Source: Methanothrix sp.
GTDB lineage: Archaea; Halobacteriota; Methanosarcinia; Methanotrichales; Methanotrichaceae
DNA length: 9,025 nucleotides
Assembly: GCA_003162615.1 (NCBI GenBank)
Contig: PMNG01000166.1
Span: 2,506-11,530, forward strand
Direction of reading: 5' to 3'
Shown here: positions 1 to 5,927 of the stretch, in pieces
Position numbering within the stretch: the stretch's first letter is position 1
Layout: every line of letters begins with the position of its first letter
Notes under the pieces: generated by a model
What the model saw: only the letters and a program-made list of their open reading frames with translations
Told to the model about the DNA's origin: nothing
Databases searched by the model: none
Translations under genes and position numbers: made by a program

Positions 1-398
1 ATGGCCGTAAGGCCGACCTCATAGAGGTCTCCGTACATAGCGCCCCACTCTGTCGCCATGATGATAACAGTGGCAGCGCTGCATTTGTTCGGATCCAGAC
101 CAAGATCACCTATTCCGCGAGTGACTATGGGGCGAATGTAAGCATCCTGGAGGTTGTTCTTGCGCAGGGTTCCTAGAATAGCCTCGGCCATCTCCTGGCG
201 GGACATGGGTATGCATAGAGCAATGGCCTGGGCCGAGTCGAAGAGCCTCTCGACGTGATCCTCAAGCCTGAAAACCCGCCCTCCATAAGCCCTGATACCT
301 TCGAAGACACCGTCGCCGTATAGGAAACCGTGATCGAAGACCGAGATAGAGGCCTCCTCCGCTGGGACGAACTTACCATTTATATAAATAAGATTCAT
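1..398 (-). CDS. ilvE: Branched-chain amino acid aminotransferase, N-terminal part (gene runs off the left edge)
   Basis: This is a fold-type IV PLP aminotransferase that interconverts branched-chain 2-oxo acids and Leu, Ile and Val with glutamate/2-oxoglutarate in the cytoplasm. Only the first 132 codons are present. The reading I derived from the reverse strand starts MNLIYINGKFVPAEEA and contains the family hallmarks FDHGFLYGDGVFEGIRAY (about residues 21-38), the RVFRLEDHVERL block, LRKNNLQDAYIRPIVTRG (about 78-95) and the WGAMYGDLY segment near 119-127. The catalytic PLP lysine lies beyond the window. An in-frame ATG also exists at 404, but GGAGG at 409-405 sits directly against it and is six bases from the ATG at 398, so 398 is preferred. 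The gene diverges from ribH. No frame disruption is visible. D-amino-acid or aminodeoxychorismate lyase relatives are less likely, given the strong match to archaeal IlvE. Confidence 0.93.
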   Translation of the reverse strand, partial: MNLIYINGKFVPAEEASISVFDHGFLYGDGVFEGIRAYGGRVFRLEDHVERLFDSAQAIALCIPMSRQEMAEAILGTLRKNNLQDAYIRPIVTRGIGDLGLDPNKCSAATVIIMATEWGAMYGDLYEVGLTA

Positions 399-426
399 GG
401 GCATCCTCCACTCGAACAATTGCCAA

Positions 427-490
427 GAATAAATGCATTTTGATCGTGTTAGAATCGATCAATGAGAATCGATGGGTTTATTACTAAAGG
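427..490. promoter_or_regulatory. Divergent ilvE/ribH promoter region with direct and inverted repeats
   Basis: This 130-bp gap separates two divergent genes. A TATA-like TTTATT reads leftward at 433-428, about 30 bp before the ilvE start. A TATA-like TTTATTA reads rightward at 477-483 and would place transcription near 506. Between them, AGAATCGAT occurs twice (451-459 and 465-473, 14 bp apart), and TGATCG (441-446) forms an inverted repeat with CGATCA (456-461). The repeats abut the rightward TATA element, where a repressor would act in archaea. The repeats are seen directly; the operator role is inference. Confidence 0.45.
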
Positions 491-529
491 AGAGAAGCTT
501 GAAGGCTACTCTTTGTGGGGTTTAGAGCT

Positions 530-940
530 ATGGCAATACTTGGTTTCGTGGTCTCGGAGTTCAACAGGGATATCACATATCAGATGGAGCTGCTGGGCAA
601 GGAACATGCCCAGTTCTTGAACGCAGAAGTAGCGTCCGTTCTCTACGTTCCCGGCGTGTACGACATGCCACTGGCTGTCCGGAAGCTGCTTCGTCGCGAC
701 GACATCGATGCGGTAGTGACTATAGGCACAGTGATCCAGGGAGACACAGGACACGACGAAATCGTTGCTCAGCACGCGGCCAGGAAGCTCATGGATCTCT
801 CATTGGAGTTCGATAAGCCTGTTACCTTAGGAATTTCCGGCCCTAAGATGTCCAGGGCCGATGCTCATAAACGCGTTGATTATGCCAAGAGGGCAGTGGA
901 GGCTGCGGTCAAGCTGGTAACTAGGCTGGAGGGAGATTGA
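530..940 (+). CDS. ribH: 6,7-dimethyl-8-ribityllumazine synthase (archaeal type)
   Basis: The enzyme condenses 5-amino-6-ribitylamino-uracil with 3,4-dihydroxy-2-butanone 4-phosphate to form lumazine, the penultimate step to riboflavin and so to flavin cofactors; F420 synthesis draws on the same ribitylamino-uracil precursor. With a start at ATG 530 the protein has 136 residues, the usual size for the family, and begins MAILGFVVSEFNRDIT. Visible motifs are the substrate-binding SEFNRDIT (about 9-16), PGVYDMPLA (41-49) and GDTGHDEIV with the catalytic histidine at about 75, then LGISGP (100-105). A GTG at 515 in the same frame would add five residues. Neither start has a clear Shine-Dalgarno, and the TATA-like box at 477-483 allows a short leader for either. 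A GGAG at 489-492 instead fits a TTG at 499 that opens only an eight-codon reading frame ending at 525. The next gene starts one base after the stop. Confidence 0.93.
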   Translation: MAILGFVVSEFNRDITYQMELLGKEHAQFLNAEVASVLYVPGVYDMPLAVRKLLRRDDIDAVVTIGTVIQGDTGHDEIVAQHAARKLMDLSLEFDKPVTLGISGPKMSRADAHKRVDYAKRAVEAAVKLVTRLEGD

Positions 941-941
941 G

Positions 942-2078
942 TTGGTATCGGAAAGGATAGCCAACATTCACGAGTCCACCACCCTGAAGATCTCAGCCAT
1001 GGCCAAGAAGCTGAACAAGAGCGGCCTGGATGTGATCGATCTTGGCGTGGGTGAGCCAGACTTCGCCACCCCGCAAAACATCTGCGAGGCCGGGTGCAAC
1101 TCCATCAGAAATGGTGAGACTCACTACGCACCTACCAGCGGAATTGCGGAGCTAAGGCAAGCCATTGCCGAAAAACTCTGCGATGAGAACAAGCTTGCGG
1201 TCACCGCTGACGATGTCGTAGTCACTCCGGGTGCCAAAATGGCTGTATTCGCTACAGTCCAGGCGCTTATGCAGGAGGGCGACGAGTGTGTCCTTATCGG
1301 CCCGTCCTGGGTGAGCTACGAGCCGTGTGTGGCTTTTTCCGGCGGGCACGTCGTCTGGGGCCAGGTTGACGAAGACTTCATGCCGGTCGATCTTGCCGAG
1401 ACAATTACCAGAAAGACCAAACTTATCCTCATGAACTCCCCTTGCAATCCCACAGGTGCCGTCTTCGATCGCAAAATCCTAAAGGAGATCAGTGACCTGG
1501 CCGTGGACCACGACCTCTTTGTCGTATCTGACGAGATCTACGAGAAGATAATTTACGATCGTGAGCACATAAGCATAGGATCGCTTCCGGGCATGGAGGA
1601 CCGAACGGTTACCATCAATGGATTTTCCAAGTGCTACGCCATGACCGGTTGGCGTCTTGGCTATTTAACAGGCCCCAAGGAGACTCTGAAGTGGGTAACC
1701 AGGCTGTTATCCCATTCCGTCTCGCAGGCCACAACCTTCGTGCAAAGGGCCGGGGTAGAGGCCTTGAGAGGACCTCAGGATGCCGTCAAGGCCATGAGGG
1801 CCGAGTTTTGCGACAGAAGAGATCTCTTTGTCTATGGTCTGCAGAGGATGGGGATTATTTGTAACCTGCCAGGAGGAGCATTTTACGTCTTCCCGAACGT
1901 GTCAAAGTTTGGCGGAGGGGATGTTTTTGCTGACAAGCTTCTTAAGGATGCCCTGATCGCTGCCACTCCCGGATCAGCCTTTGGGCCTGGGGGAGCAGAT
2001 TATGTGCGCATCTCTTATGCTGCCTCACAGGAACGGCTAAAGGAGGCGCTGGTGCGGATAGAGAAGATGCTTAAGTAG
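942..2078 (+). CDS. Aspartate-type PLP aminotransferase (class I/II)
   Basis: This cytoplasmic fold-type I aminotransferase of 378 residues probably acts on aspartate and/or aromatic amino acids. Visible landmarks are LGVGEPDF (34-41), HYAPTSGIAELR (61-72), the PLP-ring-stacking region GAKMAVF (97-103), SPCNPTGAVF with the Asn near 169, VSDEIYEKI with Asp197 and Tyr200, and GFSKCYAMTGWRLG with the Schiff-base Lys230 and Arg238. The carboxylate-binding arginine is in YVRISYA (Arg356). The start is TTG at 942, supported by GGAGGGA at 927-933 with an eight-base gap. It follows ribH by one base, so the two are probably co-transcribed. In Methanosarcinales an aspartate aminotransferase is known to convert cysteate to sulfopyruvate in coenzyme M synthesis. 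Since a cysteate synthase lies 2.6 kb downstream, that extra role is plausible but is inference. Substrate specificity cannot be read from the sequence. Confidence 0.9.
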   Translation: MVSERIANIHESTTLKISAMAKKLNKSGLDVIDLGVGEPDFATPQNICEAGCNSIRNGETHYAPTSGIAELRQAIAEKLCDENKLAVTADDVVVTPGAKMAVFATVQALMQEGDECVLIGPSWVSYEPCVAFSGGHVVWGQVDEDFMPVDLAETITRKTKLILMNSPCNPTGAVFDRKILKEISDLAVDHDLFVVSDEIYEKIIYDREHISIGSLPGMEDRTVTINGFSKCYAMTGWRLGYLTGPKETLKWVTRLLSHSVSQATTFVQRAGVEALRGPQDAVKAMRAEFCDRRDLFVYGLQRMGIICNLPGGAFYVFPNVSKFGGGDVFADKLLKDALIAATPGSAFGPGGADYVRISYAASQERLKEALVRIEKMLK

Positions 2079-2079
2079 G

Positions 2080-2838
2080 ATGCTCTTCTACCGTCATAAC
2101 ATGCAGCTTGACGACAGTCTAAGAAAATTGGCCGAGGAATCGGGGGCAGACTTCTTTGGGGTGGCCGACCTCTCGCTGGCCAGGGATTTCATAATTTCTC
2201 AGGGTGGGCTAGAGATAGGAGGTTATCCTAGGGCCGTCTCCATCGGCATTGCTCTTCTTAATCCCATAGTCGATCAGCTCCCCAATCGTGCCGAGACTGC
2301 TGCTGCCATCGAATACAGGCATCATGCTTATGATGTTATAAATGAGCGGCTGGACAGCATCGCCTCAAGACTCAGCAGCGTCCTTCAAAAGGAGAACTAC
2401 AGGGCTTATCCGGTTCCTGCAGCTAAAAGGATAGACGACGAGCGGATCTGCGCTATCTTTTCCCATAAACTGGCTGCTCATCTGGCTGGCCTAGGCTGGA
2501 TAGGTAAAAGCTGTCTGCTGATAACACCAGACGCCGGTCCGCGAGTTCGCTGGGCAACTGTACTTACCGATGCCCCTCTGAAGCCCACAGGCCAGCCCAT
2601 GCAGGAACGGTGTGGGGACTGCCGGGAGTGCGTCCAGGTGTGCCCCGTGGGAGCCATCACCGGGCGACCCTTCCGGGAAGACGAGCCGCGGGAGGCCAGA
2701 TACGATGCTCGCAAGTGCGAGAGCTACCATAAAGGGTTGGAGAGGAAATTGGGCGTTGGCGTCTGCGGGATGTGCCTGTACGTATGCCCACACGGCCGCC
2801 ATCGAGAGCAACAACCTAACAGCCCAAAGTTGCTCTAG
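2080..2838 (+). CDS. QueG-like 4Fe-4S double-cluster protein (COG1600 type), function uncertain
   Basis: The 252-residue protein resembles the epoxyqueuosine reductase family, whose members carry a cobalamin-binding core and two [4Fe-4S] clusters. The diagnostic core AGLGWIGKSCLLITP (about 136-150) and VLTDAPL (161-167) are present. The ferredoxin part has all eight cysteines: 178, 181, 184 and 188 (CGDCRECVQVCP), 213, and 229, 232 and 236 (CGMCLYVCP). The protein ends soon after and lacks the C-terminal HEAT-like extension of bacterial QueG. Counting back from GLGW, the catalytic aspartate of QueG appears to be replaced by a hydrophobic residue (about Ile123), although Asp119/Asp120 lie close by. 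Archaea make archaeosine rather than queuosine, so a QueG reaction is unlikely and another reductive role is probable. The start is two bases after the aminotransferase stop, suggesting translational coupling. An in-frame ATG at 2101 is an alternative. Confidence 0.82.
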   Translation: MLFYRHNMQLDDSLRKLAEESGADFFGVADLSLARDFIISQGGLEIGGYPRAVSIGIALLNPIVDQLPNRAETAAAIEYRHHAYDVINERLDSIASRLSSVLQKENYRAYPVPAAKRIDDERICAIFSHKLAAHLAGLGWIGKSCLLITPDAGPRVRWATVLTDAPLKPTGQPMQERCGDCRECVQVCPVGAITGRPFREDEPREARYDARKCESYHKGLERKLGVGVCGMCLYVCPHGRHREQQPNSPKLL

Positions 2839-2867
2839 AGCATCGCTAAAGCTAGCTCATGGAGCAA
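2830..2867. terminator. Inverted repeats at the convergent gene junction, possible bidirectional terminator
   Basis: The QueG-like gene and the Cache gene converge with only 18 bases between stop codons. A perfect 12-bp palindrome TGCTCTAGAGCA (2831-2842) spans the first stop, and TTGCTC (2830-2835) can pair with GAGCAA (2862-2867) across the second. No clear T-run follows on either strand, so the terminator call is weak. Confidence 0.25.
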
Positions 2868-3714
2868 TCTGAGTGACAGCCAGCTGCCACTCGGTGCTGT
2901 GAAGTCCAACTGTGGTCCAGTAGACCTCTTTGGTCACATTTTTATCATGGGCTTTGGTGAGGAAGACGTAAGCCCCAATTCCGGACCGCTCTTCGACCAT
3001 CGTCCTGCCTAGATTCAGAAGCTGTGGATATGGCTTATAAATGGGATCATCGAATAGCATCTTTCCGACTTGGCTGGGGTCTGGATCGTAGAGCACCAGG
3101 CCGTCTTTCTGAATTAGCCAGGCGCTGTAGTTTGTTCCCTTAAGCTTTGGCGAAATTATGGCTCCTAAAAAGTCGCCAGGCTTAATGCTGACACTGATTC
3201 CTCCCATGAACGCTCCCGAAGGAGAGAATACAGGATAAAGCACAATGAATGCATTGAAGCCCTCTACAAGGGGAAAAACCGGGCTGAGAAGCGGGTTCTT
3301 GGTCTTTAAAAAGCGAACTGTGGCCTCCTGCTTGCTGATATCGGCACCCTCCGAGCCGTAGTAAATTGCGGGCTCTGCTGCCACGATCTTACCTTCCGGG
3401 CTTATGGTTACCGCTTCAGCGATATGGTGACTTGAGTTGGTCAAATTTTGCAGGATCTTCCTGGCATTCGTACCTTCAAGTCCGACAACAGAAAGCTGCC
3501 CAGATGCGTCAGCTACTGCCGTATCCATATCGTTCAGGCTGCCCTGTATGTCGGCCTGCTGCTGTATCAAGAAAAATGCCATCTGGCCGTCTGGTTTAAG
3601 TTCGCCTAAAGTTTGTCCGCTCGTTGCATTCTGGTCTGAAGCCAAGACGTTTACCGCAAGCAGTATGCAAATAAGGATGATAGAGACAAAGAAACACACG
3701 CTTTTCCTCATCAT
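2857..3714 (-). CDS. Secreted Cache-domain sensory/binding protein
   Basis: From the chosen start the protein has 285 residues. An N-terminal signal or anchor segment (MMRKSVCFFVSIILIC and the hydrophobic run after it) ends around VNVLAS, and an extracytoplasmic domain follows to the C-terminus with no second membrane segment. The second half fits a Cache (PAS-like extracellular ligand-binding) fold: VLYPVFSPSGAFMGGISV, then QKDGLVLYDPDPSQVGKMLF, and a closing WTTVGLHSTEWQLAV. No kinase, methyl-accepting or HAMP module is attached, so it is a stand-alone binder or partner of a separate transducer. The same frame extends upstream to an ATG at 3780, but that would put 22 polar residues before the signal segment. 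A BRE/TATA element lies inside that stretch, and GGGAG at 3730-3726 precedes ATG 3714. The ligand is unknown. Confidence 0.8.
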   Translation of the reverse strand: MMRKSVCFFVSIILICILLAVNVLASDQNATSGQTLGELKPDGQMAFFLIQQQADIQGSLNDMDTAVADASGQLSVVGLEGTNARKILQNLTNSSHHIAEAVTISPEGKIVAAEPAIYYGSEGADISKQEATVRFLKTKNPLLSPVFPLVEGFNAFIVLYPVFSPSGAFMGGISVSIKPGDFLGAIISPKLKGTNYSAWLIQKDGLVLYDPDPSQVGKMLFDDPIYKPYPQLLNLGRTMVEERSGIGAYVFLTKAHDKNVTKEVYWTTVGLHSTEWQLAVTQIAP

Positions 3715-3763
3715 TTCGCTCAGAACTCCCTGATCTTTAATGCCTTCCGATTTCAAGTGTAAA

Positions 3764-3778
3764 GTATTTAACTTTTTC
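3764..3778 (-). promoter_or_regulatory. BRE/TATA promoter of the Cache-protein gene
   Basis: On the reverse strand the sequence reads GAAAAAGTTAAATAC: a purine-rich BRE followed by a TATA-like box centred near 3768. Transcription would begin around 3741, giving a leader of about 27 bases that includes GGGAG before ATG 3714. It matches the cysteate synthase promoter (GAAAAAGTTATATTC) at 13 of 15 positions, which strengthens both calls. Confidence 0.55.
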
Positions 3779-4002
3779 ATTTTTTTCTTTGGTTGAAATA
3801 AGGACTGATGTTAACCGGATGGCTCATTATGGAGACGAAATTGCGCAAGGGATCGGTTCGATAGTGGTAAAGTTGTTGCCAGTCGGAATTAACAATTTCA
3901 TCGCCGCAGACTGTGCCATCAGCTTCTCTACGCAGCCTGTTTTTCTCTAGAAATTCATTCGCATTTTCAGTTATCTGCTTAACGAGCTTCAGCCCCGTCA
4001 GC
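3777..4002 (-). other. Open frame between the regulator and Cache genes; possible small ORF or coding remnant
   Basis: This 288-bp gap between two leftward genes contains one reading frame that stays open from inside the 3' end of the regulator gene (a TTG at 4031 is the only listed start) to a stop at 3779-3777. Past the overlap it encodes about 74 residues with reasonable amino acid composition, including ITENANEFLEKNRLRREADG and DWQQLYHYRTDPLRNF. It has no ATG start and no recognisable domain, and its stop overlaps the discarded ATG at 3780. It could be a short unknown protein, a decayed gene, a frameshifted C-terminal extension of the regulator, or chance. I see no homology. Confidence 0.15.
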
Positions 4003-4518
4003 TCACTCGATCTTCCTGGCGGCAACCTCAATGGCTCGAATAACGCTGTCCTTCGGTATTATGGTGGCCACTGGGATGGAGAGCAGCTTCTCCACCGTTG
4101 GGCTGACGATTGGAGCACACACCAGAGCTGACGCCCCGTCTCGCTCTGCCCTAACGGCGGCGATGATGGCCTCTTCTATGGTGGTTGCGGAGTACTCCCG
4201 AAGGGTGAGCATCTTGTCCCCAATGCGCATCTTTTTTTCGCTGATCTTGTCCAGGACAGGCCGGGCGGCGATGATGGCTATGAAGTTGCCGTCGGAGCCC
4301 TCCAGTAGTTTTATAGTCTTGACGATTTGCCTTAAAGTAGTGATATTGGGCTCCCGATGACCGGATAGAATCTTGTAGAGGGTCGACTGAGGTATCTCCG
4401 AAGCCTTGGAAAACTCCCTGGCACTCAGGCCGAGATCGGAGAAGACTTCCTTTAAGGCTTCTCTCATTCTCTCATCCGACTCAAACGCCGCCTTCATTAC
4501 TCTATCCGCATTTGGCAT
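4003..4518 (-). CDS. HTH transcriptional regulator with C-terminal PrpR-N-like sensor domain
   Basis: From ATG 4518 the protein has 171 residues. The N-terminal half holds a Cro/C1-type helix-turn-helix: LSAREFSKASEIPQSTLYKI, then the recognition and turn region LSGHREPNITTLRQIV. The C-terminal half (about 78-171) looks like the ligand-binding PrpR-N/receptor fold, with TIEEAIIAAVRAERDGASAL, then VSPTVEKLLSIPVATI and the tail IRAIEVAARKI. It is therefore likely a one-component regulator responding to a small metabolite. The frame opens further upstream at TTG 4563, but a TATA-like AAATATC lies at 4547-4541, 26 bp before ATG 4518, which fits a leaderless transcript. ATG 4497 is another possibility. 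The gene is divergent from the cysteate synthase operon, which makes that operon, and itself, the first candidates for control. The effector is unknown. Confidence 0.82.
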   Translation of the reverse strand: MPNADRVMKAAFESDERMREALKEVFSDLGLSAREFSKASEIPQSTLYKILSGHREPNITTLRQIVKTIKLLEGSDGNFIAIIAARPVLDKISEKKMRIGDKMLTLREYSATTIEEAIIAAVRAERDGASALVCAPIVSPTVEKLLSIPVATIIPKDSVIRAIEVAARKIE

Positions 4519-4540
4519 ACTATTGGGTTGATTACTGCAA

Positions 4541-4550
4541 GATATTTCTA
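4541..4550 (-). promoter_or_regulatory. Probable TATA box of the regulator gene
   Basis: The reverse strand reads TAGAAATATC here, centred about 26 bp before ATG 4518. That is the expected TATA-to-start distance for a leaderless archaeal mRNA. No Shine-Dalgarno precedes that ATG, which agrees with leaderless initiation. Confidence 0.4.
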
Positions 4551-4622
4551 CTTTTGGGTTCAATTGGCTTTAACGAGGCAAAGCATTAATGTCCATTCTG
4601 CGGTTTATTTGGGCCAATCGTA

Positions 4623-4648
4623 TTTTCGAAAAGCTACTTTTGTACAAA
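4623..4648. promoter_or_regulatory. Tandem 10-bp palindromes, candidate operator pair
   Basis: Two perfect 10-bp palindromes, TTTTCGAAAA (4623-4632) and TTTGTACAAA (4639-4648), lie in the 191-bp region between the divergent regulator and cysteate synthase genes. Their centres are 16 bp apart and they sit 25-50 bp upstream of the cysteate synthase TATA box. Both share a TTT-n4-AAA outline. The position suits an activator or shared operator for the adjacent HTH protein; binding is inference. Confidence 0.45.
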
Positions 4649-4672
4649 CAGGACAAAATTTAGCCCCAGATA

Positions 4673-4687
4673 GAAAAAGTTATATTC
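4673..4687 (+). promoter_or_regulatory. BRE/TATA promoter of the cysteate synthase operon (leaderless)
   Basis: GAAAAAGTTATATTC combines a purine-rich BRE with a TATA box centred near 4683, 27 bp before ATG 4710. Transcription would begin at or next to the start codon. There is no Shine-Dalgarno before that ATG, whereas the next three genes of the operon do have one, a common archaeal pattern of leaderless first gene and SD-led internal genes. Confidence 0.7.
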
Positions 4688-4709
4688 TGCACTGCCGGAA
4701 AACGTCATT

Positions 4710-5927
4710 ATGGGCGAATATCTGGTCAGGTGCGTGAGCGATGGATCAGTGCAGCCACCCTACGCCCTGAACTGCTCTTCCGATAACTCTCTTTTGCGGG
4801 CGGACTATGCTGCCAAACGGCTAGAGCTAAAGCCCTTTCCTGGAATTTGGAGGTTCTACGATTGGCTTCCTCTGAATGAAATAATGCCCGAAGCGTGGGA
4901 AGGCAGTGCAACCTACAGGAGCAGCGGACTGGCCGCCGAAATTGGCCTCGAACAACTCTACATCAGCTTCAACGGCTACTGGCCAGAGAGAGGAGCAAGG
5001 TTGAAGACCTGTAGCTTCAAGGAATTGGAGGCGCTTCCGACAATGCAGCGGCAAAGAGAGCGCGGTGATGGTTCGACACTGGTGGTTGCCTCGGCAGGAA
5101 ATACGGCCCGAGCTTTTGCCGAGGTGGCCTCGATGACCAGGCAGCCTCTAGTTCTGTTTGTTCCCGAGAAGGCGATTCCCAGAATGTGGATAACTGTGGA
5201 GAAAGGTCCTGTCACTCTGTTTTCCGTTAAAGGGGACTACTACGACGCCATCTCCATGGCTGAGGAGGTTCAGTCCCGGCCCGGCTTCCTTCCCGAAGGT
5301 GGAGCGCGGAACATCGCCCGGAGGGACGGGATGGGCACTGTCATGCTGGACGCGGCCCTGAAGATAGGCAGGATTCCTGATCACTACTTCCAGGCAGTGG
5401 GAAGCGGCACTGGCGGCATATCCGCTTGGGAAGCATCCATGCGGCTGATCGTGGATGGCCGTTTCGGGTCGAATCTTCCTAGGCTCCACCTTGCCCAGAA
5501 CGTTCCTAACGCGCCGATATACTACGCCTATAACTGCCAAAAGCCGGCAGCATGCTGTGCTGAGATGTTCGACGACGTGCTCTTCAACAGAAGGCCGCCT
5601 TACGATATTCCCGGAGGAGTCAAGGATGCCCTTGATGCCACCCGCGGCCGAGTTTACGGAATAACCGACCAGGAGGCTGCAAAGGCAAAGTCTCTGTTCG
5701 AGGATACCGAATGCATCGATATCCTGAACGCCCCGAGCGTGGCGGTGGCGGCGTTGGCCGTGGCAGTGCTGTCGGGCGCTGTTAATCCGGAAGATATCAT
5801 ACTTCTCAACATCACCGGCGGAGGAGTGTCCAGGGTCAAAGAGGATTTTGCCCACAACGCGCTCCAGCCGGACGCAGTGGTCTCCCGCTGGGAGGAAGCG
5901 GTGGAGTTTTTGGAGAGCGGATCATGA
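4710..5927 (+). CDS. Cysteate synthase (threonine synthase-like PLP enzyme of coenzyme M synthesis)
   Basis: This 405-residue cytoplasmic enzyme belongs to the threonine-synthase branch of fold-type II PLP enzymes. The Methanosarcinales cysteate synthase family converts O-phosphoserine and sulfite to L-cysteate, the entry to coenzyme M by the phosphoserine route. Seen here are the N-terminal YLVRCVSDG and YALNCSSDNSLLRADY blocks, ERGARLKTCSFKELEA with the likely Schiff-base Lys104, SAGNTARAF (128-136, whose Asn contacts the PLP ring) and the phosphate-binding GSGTGG loop (231-236). The paired CxxC cysteines of ordinary threonine synthases are partly lost (CVSDG, CSSD). The canonical threonine synthase context is replaced by phrases such as FNGYWPERGA that I associate with cysteate synthases. 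It begins at a strong leaderless promoter and overlaps the next gene by ATGA. A true threonine synthase is the main alternative. A sulfopyruvate decarboxylase gene, sometimes adjacent, is not in the window. Confidence 0.85.
   Translation: MGEYLVRCVSDGSVQPPYALNCSSDNSLLRADYAAKRLELKPFPGIWRFYDWLPLNEIMPEAWEGSATYRSSGLAAEIGLEQLYISFNGYWPERGARLKTCSFKELEALPTMQRQRERGDGSTLVVASAGNTARAFAEVASMTRQPLVLFVPEKAIPRMWITVEKGPVTLFSVKGDYYDAISMAEEVQSRPGFLPEGGARNIARRDGMGTVMLDAALKIGRIPDHYFQAVGSGTGGISAWEASMRLIVDGRFGSNLPRLHLAQNVPNAPIYYAYNCQKPAACCAEMFDDVLFNRRPPYDIPGGVKDALDATRGRVYGITDQEAAKAKSLFEDTECIDILNAPSVAVAALAVAVLSGAVNPEDIILLNITGGGVSRVKEDFAHNALQPDAVVSRWEEAVEFLESGS

Noticed and set aside
2831..2842. 12-bp palindrome as a transposon or attachment site
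   Set aside because: It lies in the stop region of two convergent genes, with no target duplication or second copy seen; a local hairpin or chance is simpler.
3715..3780. Upstream ATG (3780) for the Cache protein
   Set aside because: The added residues would sit before the signal segment, no ribosome site precedes it, and a BRE/TATA element lies inside; ATG 3714 has GGGAG upstream.
5148..5855. 235-codon open frame on the reverse strand
   Set aside because: It lies antisense to the cysteate synthase gene, whose PLP motifs are unmistakable; the reverse product has no recognisable domain and biased composition.
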